From Pseudomonas oleovorans subsp. oleovorans (lineage in GTDB: Bacteria; Pseudomonadota; Gammaproteobacteria; Pseudomonadales; Pseudomonadaceae), in the NCBI RefSeq assembly GCF_002197815.1, contig NZ_NIUB01000037.1, positions 1-41,796 of the forward strand: a stretch of 41,796 bases of DNA. Direction: 5' to 3'. Each line of letters begins with the position of its first letter. Position 1 is the first letter of the stretch. Both the position numbers and the translations under genes were made by a program. Positions 25,369-34,205 of the stretch are shown piece by piece. Below the pieces are notes generated by a model. The model was not told where the DNA came from. It saw nothing but the letters and a program-made list of their open reading frames with translations, and ran no database searches.

Positions 25369-26544
25369 ATGAAGCGGCTTCTCATCATTGAGCCTCAATT
25401 GAGCGGGCACCACTTTCGCTATCTGGACTGGATTGCCTCGGCAGCCTGTGAAAGTGGTTGGCAGGCAATTATCACCACAGATCATGGCTTCCGTGACAAC
25501 GCGACACTGGTGGATCTCCAAGCCCGTCATGCTGATCGCCTGACCATACATTTCGACGACTTCAGCGGTGCCAAAAATGGCTGCGGATTGCTCGAATTGA
25601 TCCAGCGCGAAACCTACTACTGGAAAAAACTGCAAGCCATTTTCCGGAAAGTAAATACTCAAACAAGCATCGACCATGTATTGCTGCCCTTTGCCGATAT
25701 CTGCCTGTATGCCTTGGCAATGAATCCCAGGCCATTCGGAAAGTGTCCTTGGTCAGCTATTGCCATGCGCCCGGCCTTTCACTGCCATGAGATGGGGCTT
25801 TCAGAAAACAAACCCGGGCTACTCACACGCATCAAGGAACTGCTGTTCTTTCGTCTGGCCAACTCCAACGCCGTTGACAAGCTGTGCGTGATTGACCCCT
25901 GCCTCGCCGAATACGTAACCGCACGTCAGCCCAACAGCCGCGTCCTTTATCTACAGGACCCTGCCGACATCAATGTGCCGGCAGTTTCGCGCGAACAGGC
26001 CCGCTGCACTCTGGAGCTGGACACCAAGCGTCCGGTCGTACTGCTCTACGGAGCTGTCGATTGGCGCAAAGGTGTGAGAGAACTTCTTGAGGCACAAGCC
26101 TCACTGCCGCTGGAGCAGCAACCGACGGTAGTCGTGGCCGGTCGCCAGGCTCCGGAGATACGCAATTGGCTGGCTGATGAAGCCTGGCAGCAGGCAATTC
26201 AGCAAGGCCGTCTCAAACTACTTGATCGCTTCATCACCGAGGAAGAGGAAAGCCTGCTGTTCTGCGCCTGCGACGCTGTATGGCTCGGATATCGCGGTCA
26301 TCTTGGCTCCAGCGGTGTGTTGTGGCAGGCACTGGCATTCGAGCGCCCAGTAATCGGTTGTGATGAAGGGCTGATTGGCTGGTTCACCCGCACCAACGAT
26401 CTGGGTGTGCACGTGCGAGTTTCAGACAAGGAAGCCGTCGCCAACGCTCTGCGCAGCTTGCCGGCAACTGCCAACCAGGCGCCAGGACTGACCCCGCTCC
26501 CCGGCCGCGACTTTGCAGCCCGGCTGATACAGGCAATCGCCTGA
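25369..26544 (+). CDS. Glycosyltransferase (GT-B fold)
   Basis: This is a 391-residue soluble protein. The N-terminal LLIIEPQLSGHHFRYLDWI resembles GT-B enzymes that begin with a G-H-H-rich loop. The C-terminal half (about 220-380) has VVLLYGAVDWRKGVRELLEA and a later GSSGVLWQALAFERPVIGCDEG, as in the GT4 donor site, although the usual E-x7-E is modified. It lies 18 bp after ugd and overlaps the flippase by one base. The sugar and linkage are not predictable; an enzyme adding one residue of the repeat unit is the natural reading. Confidence 0.78.
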   Translation: MKRLLIIEPQLSGHHFRYLDWIASAACESGWQAIITTDHGFRDNATLVDLQARHADRLTIHFDDFSGAKNGCGLLELIQRETYYWKKLQAIFRKVNTQTSIDHVLLPFADICLYALAMNPRPFGKCPWSAIAMRPAFHCHEMGLSENKPGLLTRIKELLFFRLANSNAVDKLCVIDPCLAEYVTARQPNSRVLYLQDPADINVPAVSREQARCTLELDTKRPVVLLYGAVDWRKGVRELLEAQASLPLEQQPTVVVAGRQAPEIRNWLADEAWQQAIQQGRLKLLDRFITEEEESLLFCACDAVWLGYRGHLGSSGVLWQALAFERPVIGCDEGLIGWFTRTNDLGVHVRVSDKEAVANALRSLPATANQAPGLTPLPGRDFAARLIQAIA

Positions 26545-27935
26545 TGCCGATGCACTCTCTTGTCTCACGCCTGTTCTCCCCATCCGGCCCGTTCTGGGTA
26601 TTTGTACAGCACGGTGCCGGTCGAATTGCGGTAGCGCTCAAGTTTCTGGTACTCGCACGCGTACTAGGTCCTGAGGGCGTTGGTCTCATCGGCGTAGGCC
26701 TGCTGGCAATGGCTGTGGCAGAAGCACTCAGCGAGCTGGGGCTGATGCAGGCGCTGGTGCAGCGACGTGAAGCACTGACGCAGGCACAGCTCAGCGCTGT
26801 CTGGGGCTGGCAGCTGCTGCGCGCCGTACTGCTTGGCATTGGCCTGGCGCTCCTAGCCTGGCCTGCGGCACAGCTCTTTTCCATACCGGAAGCCTTCCCG
26901 ATCTTCGCTCTGGTCGGCGTGCTCCTGCTCCTGCGTGGCTCGGTGAACCTGTCGCTTACGCTTGCACTGCGAGACATGCAAATGCGCCGCATTGGTCTAT
27001 TCAATGCCAGCTTTGTGTTGATCGATGCAGTGCTGGGCATTCTGGTTGCCTGGCTGACGCAGAGTGTATTGGCTGTGTTCGTGGCCATGGCGGTGGCAGA
27101 GGGCATGCGCTGGCTTGCTTCATACCGAGTATTTGCGCCACCACCCCGCCCGTCATTGTCCCGTGAAGTATCTGAATTTGCTTCCTTTGGAAAATGGATC
27201 TGGATGAACAGCATCCTGAACTTCCTGCTCAACCAGACCGACAAGTTCATGGTGGCAAAAACTATTGGCGTAAGCGGATTGGGCACCTACCAGATGGCGC
27301 AGCGCTTTGCGCAACTGGGAGTGGCGGATATCGGAATTATGCTTTCGCAGTATCTGTTTCCCAAGCTTTCGCAACAGATGCGTAGCGATCACCAACGCGC
27401 GGTGGAGCTGACGCTGGCATTGCTCGCACTAATGGCTGCTGGCGGCATGGCTGCCGTGCTGACACTGAACGCACTGGCAGAGCCACTATTTGTTGTACTG
27501 CTGGGTGAAAGCTGGCGAGCTGCAGCCCCGGCATTCGGAGTTTTGGTTGGTGGCATGTATGGCGGCCTGCTGACGGCTGTACTGGTCCCGTTTGTAAAAG
27601 CCGAAGGAAAAGCCTGGATCGTGACCGGCGCGGCACTGTTACAACTGGTAGCGCTATTGGCACTACTGTACTTGCTACGGGGAAAGGGCATAACCGGCGT
27701 AGCCCTGGCCTCTAGCGTAGCTATCTGGGTAGCAATGCTATTGATCCTGGCTGGGACACTTTTATATGTAGAGACTGTCTGGCAGATTCTGCGAGAACAA
27801 TGGGCATTGTGGCTTCTTCTGGCCGGCTGCCTGCTGCTTACCCTGTGGGTTCCAGCATTGTGGTGGTTGTGCTCCGGTGTAGCGCTGGGATTATTTGCAG
27901 CACGTTTTAGCAAGCTGCTGAGGCAACTGAAATGA
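26544..27935 (+). CDS. wzx: Wzx-type oligosaccharide flippase (MOP superfamily)
   Basis: This is a 463-residue membrane protein with about 12-14 hydrophobic segments. The start GPFWVFVQHGAGRIAVALKFLVLARVLGPEGVGLIG is shortened here to its key features: an amphipathic start, then the LARVLGPEGVG motif of the PST/WzxC group. An internal FLLNQTDKFMVAKTIG segment is typical of flippases that carry undecaprenyl-linked repeat units across the inner membrane. The start overlaps the previous stop (TGATG), and its end overlaps the next gene by 4 bases, so it is translationally coupled. It appears intact, unlike the second wzx fragment at 29297-29863. Confidence 0.87.
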   Translation: MPMHSLVSRLFSPSGPFWVFVQHGAGRIAVALKFLVLARVLGPEGVGLIGVGLLAMAVAEALSELGLMQALVQRREALTQAQLSAVWGWQLLRAVLLGIGLALLAWPAAQLFSIPEAFPIFALVGVLLLLRGSVNLSLTLALRDMQMRRIGLFNASFVLIDAVLGILVAWLTQSVLAVFVAMAVAEGMRWLASYRVFAPPPRPSLSREVSEFASFGKWIWMNSILNFLLNQTDKFMVAKTIGVSGLGTYQMAQRFAQLGVADIGIMLSQYLFPKLSQQMRSDHQRAVELTLALLALMAAGGMAAVLTLNALAEPLFVVLLGESWRAAAPAFGVLVGGMYGGLLTAVLVPFVKAEGKAWIVTGAALLQLVALLALLYLLRGKGITGVALASSVAIWVAMLLILAGTLLYVETVWQILREQWALWLLLAGCLLLTLWVPALWWLCSGVALGLFAARFSKLLRQLK

Positions 27936-28987
27936 GAGTTATGCACCTGGTTTTGACCCCCCGATTTTCCGGGGCGGAGATTCTGGTTCGCGACCTGTGC
28001 ATTGCACATAAAGAGATGGGGCATGATGTAGCCTTCTCAGCCATTAATCCATCTGAGGAAAGCTTCCTTCCGCAAATAGAAAGGCTTCAGCGTGCAGACA
28101 TCAATATTCAGGTCCCACATCAGACCCCATCGCACATGCAACGCCTTTTGCGCATCCGAAAGTTATTGATTGAATTCAATCCAGACGTGGTATTTGCACA
28201 CTCGGTAATTCCAGCCATGTACGCTCGTGTAGCTGATCTATTTCAGCGCCGCATCGTGCCTGTACTGCATGCGACCGATAACTACCCGAAAAATAGTCCA
28301 CATCACCTTGCAGAGCATTTACTCCATAGGTTAAGTCGAAACACAATTGCCTGTTCAGAAGAAGGTGCAGCTAACTACCGTGCGGACTTTCCAGCACAGG
28401 TTCGGGTGATCCGCAATGGTCTTGATTTCACCGGTGCTCAGGTAGCCGCAGCCCGCCGGCGCGGGAGAACGGAGAAAAGAGGAATCGTCCTTCAGGTGGG
28501 GCGTGTGTTACCCCTCAAGGGGCAGCATATAAGCATTCAGGCCATGGCCAAAGTGATCAAGCAGCAGCCACAAGCTAGATTGTGGCTGGCCGGCCTGATT
28601 GAAGATCAAGCATATTACCTTGAGTTACAGAAACTGATTGAAAAACTCAGAATACAATCGCATGTAGAGTTCCTCGGTCCGCGCTCGGATGTTTTCGATC
28701 TACTAGCACAGGCTGATGTGTATGTGATGCCGTCTAGTGCGGAGTCTCAGGGTTTGGCTATGTTGGAGGCATTAGCAACTGGCATCCCTGTGGTGGCGAG
28801 CAATATTCCGGCGCTGGCCCAGTTTTCAGATATGGGGGGGGTGCAGTGCATCCCGAGAGAGAACATATCAGTCTGGGAACAAAAAATTATTTCTTCCTTC
28901 AAGGAGCCGGCTTACTTTTATCGTGATACATCCGATTTCGATATCGATAAAGCGGCGAAAAATTATCTCCGACTAATAGAGGCATGA
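27932..28987 (+). CDS. Glycosyltransferase family 4
   Basis: This is a 351-residue GT-B glycosyltransferase. The N-terminal LTPRFSGAEILVRDLC is the acceptor-side loop, and the C-terminal half has LQVGRVLPLKGQHISIQAM and the donor site SSAESQGLAMLEALATGIPVVAS (E-x7-E type). It overlaps the wzx end by 4 bases (ATGA). The donor-site stretch 28702-28846 was copied, nearly base for base, to 29157-29302 within a damaged region just downstream. An eight-G tract (28834-28841) lies in the coding sequence at the repeat's end. Base composition is lower in GC than the flanking sugar-nucleotide genes. Confidence 0.88.
   Translation: MRVMHLVLTPRFSGAEILVRDLCIAHKEMGHDVAFSAINPSEESFLPQIERLQRADINIQVPHQTPSHMQRLLRIRKLLIEFNPDVVFAHSVIPAMYARVADLFQRRIVPVLHATDNYPKNSPHHLAEHLLHRLSRNTIACSEEGAANYRADFPAQVRVIRNGLDFTGAQVAAARRRGRTEKRGIVLQVGRVLPLKGQHISIQAMAKVIKQQPQARLWLAGLIEDQAYYLELQKLIEKLRIQSHVEFLGPRSDVFDLLAQADVYVMPSSAESQGLAMLEALATGIPVVASNIPALAQFSDMGGVQCIPRENISVWEQKIISSFKEPAYFYRDTSDFDIDKAAKNYLRLIEA
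28702..28846. repeat. 145-bp direct repeat, source copy within the glycosyltransferase
   Basis: This stretch, starting ACTAGCACAGGCTGATGTG and ending GGGGTGCAG, recurs at 29157-29302. The copies differ by one T/C change (28804 versus 29259) and by GGGGGGGG versus GGGGCGGGG near the end. Confidence 0.97.
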
Positions 28988-28988
28988 T

Positions 28989-29156
28989 TTGATCACTGAA
29001 GTTAGGGCGAGATTTCGCTCGCAAAACCCACCATCACTCCCTAATTGGGTTCGCTGGATTCTGATTATAGCCTCCTTGCTGATGGCCTTTGACTTCAAAG
29101 GAGCTCAAGAGGGAGGGATTTATCAGAGACTGTCCTACTTGATCTCCTTGGGGCTG
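28989..29156 (+). pseudogene. O-antigen polymerase/ligase, N-terminal fragment
   Basis: About 56 codons, starting at a TTG one base after the previous gene's stop, encode a polar start and then WILIIASLLMAFDFKGAQ with the beginning of a second membrane segment. The MAFDFKG motif after the first helix is typical of Wzy/WaaL-type polymerases and ligases. The frame then runs into the copied glycosyltransferase piece at 29157 and stops at 29171. The remaining nine or so helices are missing, so the gene is broken. Family assignment is by pattern memory only. Confidence 0.68.
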
Positions 29157-29302
29157 ACTAGCACAGGCTGATGTGTATGTGATGCCGTCTAGTGCGGAGT
29201 CTCAGGGTTTGGCTATGTTGGAGGCATTAGCAACTGGCATCCCTGTGGTGGCGAGCAACATTCCGGCGCTGGCCCAGTTTTCAGATATGGGGCGGGGTGC
29301 AG
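29157..29302. repeat. 146-bp direct repeat, inserted copy
   Basis: This is the copy of 28702-28846, lying exactly between the truncated polymerase start and the truncated flippase end. Only the central part of the glycosyltransferase donor domain is present, without its own start or stop. Confidence 0.97.
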
Positions 29303-29863
29303 ATGATGAACTATCTGACGAATCCTTCCACTGTGGTGGCCTTTACCATGGCTCGCACCATGGTGCGTCTGATCATGCAGGTAGGAATGGTGTTCAGTAA
29401 TGCTATTCGGCCGGAAGTGTCACGACTATTGGGTGAGGGGAATGATACCCAAGCAGTCAAAGTGATCTTACGCGGGTCCGTGCTCGCGGCGGGTCTAGCC
29501 GTCATAGGGCTGCTGGGGGTTGCCATTGTGGGGCCTTGGTTATTGCAGATCTGGTCATCCGGAGAAGTTAAACTATCTGCTAAATTTTTATCATTGCTCG
29601 CACTGCACGCAATGGTAAATGTTCTGTGGTATGTCCCTGCAACTTATTTATTCGCTATCAATCGGCACGCACAGATTTCATGGGTTTACATGTGCATCTC
29701 TATCCTTGTTTTTCTCGGTTGGTGGATGTTCTACGGAGAAAATACAATGCTAGAGGCCTCATTAGTAATGCTAACTATTGAGCTATTAACGGCGATATTT
29801 ATAATTCGAAGCTGGCGACTTGGATATGGTAGCCAAACAAGTCTGTGGAGTAGGGCAAAATAG
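29297..29863 (+). pseudogene. Wzx-type flippase, C-terminal fragment
   Basis: Up to 188 codons encode about five membrane helices with AFTMARTMVRLIMQVG, SNAIRPEVSRLLGEGN and a later GPWLLQIWSSGEVKLS, matching the second half of MOP-family polysaccharide flippases. The N-terminal half is absent. A GTG at the end of the copied repeat could start translation, but a half-flippase is unlikely to work. Together with the intact wzx at 26544 it shows that the locus once held a different flippase. The following 202 bp to the polymerase gene contain no recognisable gene. Confidence 0.78.
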
Positions 29864-30065
29864 GGTAAATTTATTTAACCCACCGTGGGTGTTTCTGGTT
29901 GGCCGATCTTTGCCGAGCAGTCCATACAGGCTGTCGCTAGTGTGTGGCTAGGCTGCAATGAGTCAAAGGGAGCTCTGTCGTGGCGAGAGCAGGTCGAGTC
30001 ATGTTGCCATCAAATTCTGCAATTCCTGGATTAATCCACAACCCCAAGTCGAAACTCAAAAAAAA

Positions 30066-31331
30066 ATGATATCTAACGCCTCCTTCATCATATTGTTATT
30101 AAGTCTCCTGATCTTTATTGCCGCAAGCGTGGTGATTATAATCAAGCCTCGCTACGGACTCATCGGTATCGGATTCTGTGTTTACTGGATTGTTTTCTTC
30201 ATGGCGCCCGCATTATTCCATGTTAAAGCTGGTATATTTCCTTTTTATTCAATGAGGTATAGTGACTACTTGCAAGATAGTGCTGCGCTTGCAGTTTTTC
30301 TTTTTTCAATTTTTAGCTTGCTAGGCTTTTTTCTCGCACCAAAGCGAAATAAAAATAAAATACAAAAAAGAGCGTGGGGTGTCAATAAGCGTCTGCTCGG
30401 TTTATTTGTTTTGTTTTCAGCGATACTTCAGGTGATCCTGATTATAATTTACGGAATTGATTCATTTATAGTCCCTAGGCGGGATTTTAGTTTCGACGGG
30501 TTTGGTGGCGACTCTATTGCAGTCGTCGTAGTAAGCTTTGCTAGATCACTTTCATTTTTAACACTGATTATCTTTTTTTGCCTCGCAAGAAATCTCTATG
30601 GGCGATTAATATTCTGGGCTACGTGCGCGGCACTAGCGCTATTATTTCTTGTTATTAACTACCCGTTAGCGCTGCCAAGGTATATATTTTTTTCTTATGT
30701 TTTAGCAACTTTTTACATATTTATGCCAAGCGGAAAAATGACAAAAATAGCTGTGTTTTCTGGATTTCTTCTTGGGGTAACCACGATATTTCCTGCCCTT
30801 TCATCCATTACGCGAGGTGATGGATATATGTCTAACTTCGATATCGTTGAATATTATTCAAGTAGCGGAGATTTTGATGGTTTTCAATCAACCATAAACA
30901 CAATCTCCTACGTTGAAAAAAACGGTATTTCATGGGGGGGGCAGTCTCTTGGGGCAGCATTTATATTTGTGCCTAGGTATTATTGGCCAGGCAAGCCAAT
31001 TGCAACCGGCGAAATGGCAGCGGAGTTTAATGGGTATCAATTCACAAATATTTCATCCCCTTTGGTAGCGGAAATTTTTGTTGACTTTGGTTGGCCTGGA
31101 ATATTGTTTATATCCTTTCTTGTCGGGTGGGGCCTCCGAGAAATTGATAGAAGTTCACTTCAATCAAAAGCTATCGGTGACTGGGCTGGAGTGATATTTT
31201 GTGCGGCAGTATTCTCAGTATTGATCATTATCATGCGTGGCGCATTAATTGGAATAATCGCAAACGTAGTGCTATTTATAAGCATGTCATGGGCCTTCAC
31301 AAGATTTGTTCTAAAAGGGAAGCGCTTATGA
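30066..31331 (+). CDS. wzy: O-antigen polymerase Wzy-like membrane protein
   Basis: This is a 421-residue hydrophobic protein with about 11-12 membrane helices and a large periplasmic loop (about 285-355, containing FVPRYYWPGKP and GEMAAEFNGYQF) typical of Wzy polymerases that join repeat units at the periplasmic face. The gene is very AT-rich, with runs such as TTTTTTTGCC and many ATA codons, unlike its neighbours, indicating recent acquisition. No clear ribosome-binding site precedes the ATG at 30066; the frame is open to 29958, so the start is uncertain. The stop overlaps the next gene by 4 bases (ATGA). Confidence 0.82.
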   Translation: MISNASFIILLLSLLIFIAASVVIIIKPRYGLIGIGFCVYWIVFFMAPALFHVKAGIFPFYSMRYSDYLQDSAALAVFLFSIFSLLGFFLAPKRNKNKIQKRAWGVNKRLLGLFVLFSAILQVILIIIYGIDSFIVPRRDFSFDGFGGDSIAVVVVSFARSLSFLTLIIFFCLARNLYGRLIFWATCAALALLFLVINYPLALPRYIFFSYVLATFYIFMPSGKMTKIAVFSGFLLGVTTIFPALSSITRGDGYMSNFDIVEYYSSSGDFDGFQSTINTISYVEKNGISWGGQSLGAAFIFVPRYYWPGKPIATGEMAAEFNGYQFTNISSPLVAEIFVDFGWPGILFISFLVGWGLREIDRSSLQSKAIGDWAGVIFCAAVFSVLIIIMRGALIGIIANVVLFISMSWAFTRFVLKGKRL

Positions 31332-32401
31332 GTAAGGTTTTTTATATTCAGCCCATTCTCACTAGCTACCGCCAAGACCTCGTGACCCAATTAGAGGGAG
31401 TAGCCAAGCTAACAATTCTCTGTGATGTGCCGACAAACAAGAGCGGGTTTAGCACCGTCCGCAATGATAAAACCTTGCAAGTCCGCTGCCCTCACCTGTA
31501 TCTACTGGGTGGCAGGCTGCTCTGGCAGCAAGGCGTTCGCAAAGCAGTTATTCAGGATAAGCCGGAAGTTGTTCTGGCCTGTGCCAATGTTCGCGACCTG
31601 ACATATTGGTGGCTGCTATTCTGGGCACGCCGTAATGGAGTAAAGGTGTTCTCGCACGGGCAGGGCCTGTATTCAAAGCGTCATGTCGGCGGTCTGATTG
31701 CCTGGCTGTATAGAACTGCTGCTAGGCTTTCCCATCGTTATGTCTGCTACACGGAGCTTTCCCGTCAAACCATGCTGGCTGCGGGATGCCCTCCTGAAAA
31801 ATTGGCGGTTGCCGATAACGCTATCCGTTTTTCGGTTGATGCAGCCAACATGCAAAAAACGAGTACAGAGCAAGGAGTACTCTTTGTCGGGCGCCTCCGT
31901 GAACAATGCAATCTGGAGCATCTGGTTGATGCAGTAGCCCGCTTGCGTATCCGGCATCCGGAAGTCGTGCTGCATGTCGTGGGGAGCGGCGAACTGGAAG
32001 CCGACTACCGTGCCCGCTTCGATCAAGTCTGGGTGATATTTCATGGTGCTGTCTATGACGACGCCCGGATTCTTGAAATTAGTCGCGACTGCCGAGTGGG
32101 CTGTTATCCGGGCAATGCCGGACTGAGTGTAGTGCATTACTTTGCGCTGAGACTGCCGCCATTGGTACACAGCGACATGCCTGCCCACATGGGGCCGGAG
32201 CCTTCTTATGTACAAGATGGTGTGAATGGCATGCTCTTCTCACGGGAGCAAAAAGCCGAGGGTATTGCGGCGGCACTGGAGAAAATCTGGGGTTTGCCAA
32301 TAGCAGAATACCAAGCGCTGAGTACGGCAGCTTTTTCAGAGTATGAACGCCTTAACTCGCCATCGATGGGTGAAAAAATGGTGAGAATTTTGCGTGACTG
32401 A
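31328..32401 (+). CDS. Glycosyltransferase family 4
   Basis: This is a 357-residue GT-B enzyme. The start is MSKVFYIQPILTSYRQDL, a loop frequently seen in O-unit glycosyltransferases. The C-terminal domain shows VLFVGRLREQCNLEHLVDAV and VVGSGELEADYR, while the usual E-x7-E donor site is replaced by GNAGLSVVHYFALRLPPLVHSDMP. The ATG at 31328 has AAGGGAAG upstream and overlaps the wzy stop, so translation is coupled. GC content rises again after wzy. Donor and acceptor sugars cannot be told from sequence. Confidence 0.83.
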   Translation: MSKVFYIQPILTSYRQDLVTQLEGVAKLTILCDVPTNKSGFSTVRNDKTLQVRCPHLYLLGGRLLWQQGVRKAVIQDKPEVVLACANVRDLTYWWLLFWARRNGVKVFSHGQGLYSKRHVGGLIAWLYRTAARLSHRYVCYTELSRQTMLAAGCPPEKLAVADNAIRFSVDAANMQKTSTEQGVLFVGRLREQCNLEHLVDAVARLRIRHPEVVLHVVGSGELEADYRARFDQVWVIFHGAVYDDARILEISRDCRVGCYPGNAGLSVVHYFALRLPPLVHSDMPAHMGPEPSYVQDGVNGMLFSREQKAEGIAAALEKIWGLPIAEYQALSTAAFSEYERLNSPSMGEKMVRILRD

Positions 32402-32428
32402 TATCCCAGAATTTCGAGTGGCTAGCGT

Positions 32429-33556
32429 ATGAAAACTCTACAGGCTGATGTATTAGCCTTACTCATGATGCCGCCTCCCGTGCATGGCGCTTCGGCAATC
32501 AACCAGAAAATGGTGCAGCATCTAGAGAACTGTGGAGTACCGGTAACGGTGCTGAATACTGTACCCAGCCGTCATGCGCGCTGGTTTGATGGCCCTATCT
32601 GGAAGCTGCAGAGAACACTGCTGATTCTGCGAGTGTTTGCACAAGTATTGCTGCGTACCTGGCAGCCCCCGAACTCTGTTTATATCGGGATTTCTGGGGG
32701 GGCGGGCCTTTTGCTTGACTGCGTGCTGGCACTGGCTATTCGCGGGCTGCGGGTTCCGGTGGTGGTGCATCACCACAGCTTTGCATATGTATCAGCCAGC
32801 AGCGCTTTGTTTAAACGGTTCTGCTCCTTACTGAGTGCGCTGCCAGTCACGCATGTAGTGTTATGCAGTGAAATGGGTGATCAGCTTTGTGCACGGTATC
32901 CGGCACTAATTTCACCAACACAGGTGCATGTACTTTCCAATGCCGCATTTTTTGAGGGCGGTTCTGCGAGGCCAGACTCTGCGGACGCGATCACCAATCT
33001 GCGTGTTGGTTACATCAGCAACATTACGTCAGAAAAAGGTGTTCGCGATGTTTTGGCGCTATTTAGCCGCTGTCGTGAGGCTGGCGTTAAACTCGAAATG
33101 ACTGTGGCTGGCCCGTGTGCCGACGAGTCCATTCGTAGCGAGCTTGTGGCAATGTCTAATGGACTGGAACCGTTTACCTATCTGGGTGCGGTATACGGTG
33201 AGAGCAAGCAGCAATTCTTCCAGTCGCTGGATGTACTGGTGTTTCCGACTCGTTATGCCAACGAAGCTGAACCACTGGTGATTTATGAAGCTGCTGAACA
33301 GGGCGTGCCGACGGTCGCCAATGCTCGCGGCTGTATCGCTTCAATGGTCACGCGCTGTGGTGGCTGGGCAGTAGCTGACGACTCCCTTTTCGTGGAGCAA
33401 GCCTTGTTGGCTATTTCCGAACTACAAACAGAAACTGTCCGCACGGAGCACCGCCATCAAGCGCTAACCGGCAGTGACTACCTGCGCGGTAGCAGCCGTG
33501 GCGCATTAGAAGACTTACTGAAAAAAATGGGAGGCGACAGTGGCACAGTGTCTTGA
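32429..33556 (+). CDS. Glycosyltransferase family 4
   Basis: This is a 375-residue GT-B enzyme with an N-terminal PPPVHGASAINQKMVQ loop and a HHHSFAY segment. The donor domain has RVGYISNITSEKGVRDVL and FPTRYANEAEPLVIYEAAEQGVP, in which the E-x7-E motif is visible. It starts 28 bp after the previous gene, and its end overlaps the acyltransferase by 17 bases. The NEAEPLVIYEA form of the donor site is common in colanic-acid and O-antigen transferases. The gene appears intact. Confidence 0.87.
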   Translation: MKTLQADVLALLMMPPPVHGASAINQKMVQHLENCGVPVTVLNTVPSRHARWFDGPIWKLQRTLLILRVFAQVLLRTWQPPNSVYIGISGGAGLLLDCVLALAIRGLRVPVVVHHHSFAYVSASSALFKRFCSLLSALPVTHVVLCSEMGDQLCARYPALISPTQVHVLSNAAFFEGGSARPDSADAITNLRVGYISNITSEKGVRDVLALFSRCREAGVKLEMTVAGPCADESIRSELVAMSNGLEPFTYLGAVYGESKQQFFQSLDVLVFPTRYANEAEPLVIYEAAEQGVPTVANARGCIASMVTRCGGWAVADDSLFVEQALLAISELQTETVRTEHRHQALTGSDYLRGSSRGALEDLLKKMGGDSGTVS

Positions 33557-34100
33557 TCGTTTTAAATTGCCGCCTGACTTTCGTGGTCGGTCTGCAGCAT
33601 GGTGTCAGTTATGGTGGCTGGTGCAAGCCTGCCTGTTTGCTACATCACCACAGTTTATGTACGGCTGGCGCCGTTTTCTGCTGCGGGCATTCGGTGCAAA
33701 AATAGGGCAGGGGGTAATCATTCGCCCCTCGGTACGGGTAACTTATCCGTGGAAACTGTCAGTCGCTGATCACGCCTGGATTGGCGATAATGTCGATCTT
33801 TATACGCTAGGTGAAATCACCATTGGTGCCCATGCTGTGGTATCGCAGCGCTCTTATCTCTGCACCGGCAGTCATGACCCAGCCAGTAGGACCTTCCGCA
33901 TTTATGCCAAACCAATTGTGGTGGCAGAAGGCGCTTGGATAGCGACCGATGTTTTTGTGGGGCCTGGGATTACGATAGGCCGCAACGCTTTGATCGGGGC
34001 ACGCAGTTCGCTTTTTTCGAATGCAGAACCAGACTTTGTTTATATCGGTTCACCAGCGCGCAAGATAAAGCCGCGAATCTTTGAGCCGGAGAAACTTTAA
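33540..34100 (+). CDS. WcaF-like left-handed beta-helix O-acetyltransferase
   Basis: This is a 186-residue hexapeptide-repeat acyltransferase. Two short hydrophobic stretches near residues 20-40 precede a beta-helix (about 55-170) with imperfect I-G-x-x-x-x repeats such as IGDNVDLYTLGEITIGAHAV and GPGITIGRNALIGARS. The catalytic His lies in CTGSHDP, as in WcaF and NodL types. It probably acetylates a sugar of the repeat unit using acetyl-CoA. The GTG at 33540 is chosen because GGGAGG precedes it. It overlaps the glycosyltransferase upstream and ends the low-GC segment. Confidence 0.86.
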   Translation: MAQCLDRFKLPPDFRGRSAAWCQLWWLVQACLFATSPQFMYGWRRFLLRAFGAKIGQGVIIRPSVRVTYPWKLSVADHAWIGDNVDLYTLGEITIGAHAVVSQRSYLCTGSHDPASRTFRIYAKPIVVAEGAWIATDVFVGPGITIGRNALIGARSSLFSNAEPDFVYIGSPARKIKPRIFEPEKL

Positions 34101-34205
34101 CCTTCATCTTTCATGATTGCAGGAACTCGTACAGCAAGCCTACACGACTGAAGAAAAATGACAGTCCCACCATTATCAAAATTTTCTGATTAGCAGGTTA
34201 GTATC

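Noticed and set aside
29173..29400. Short glycosyltransferase-like open frame
   Set aside because: It is only the copied internal piece of the upstream glycosyltransferase read into the wzx fragment out of frame; it has no complete domain.
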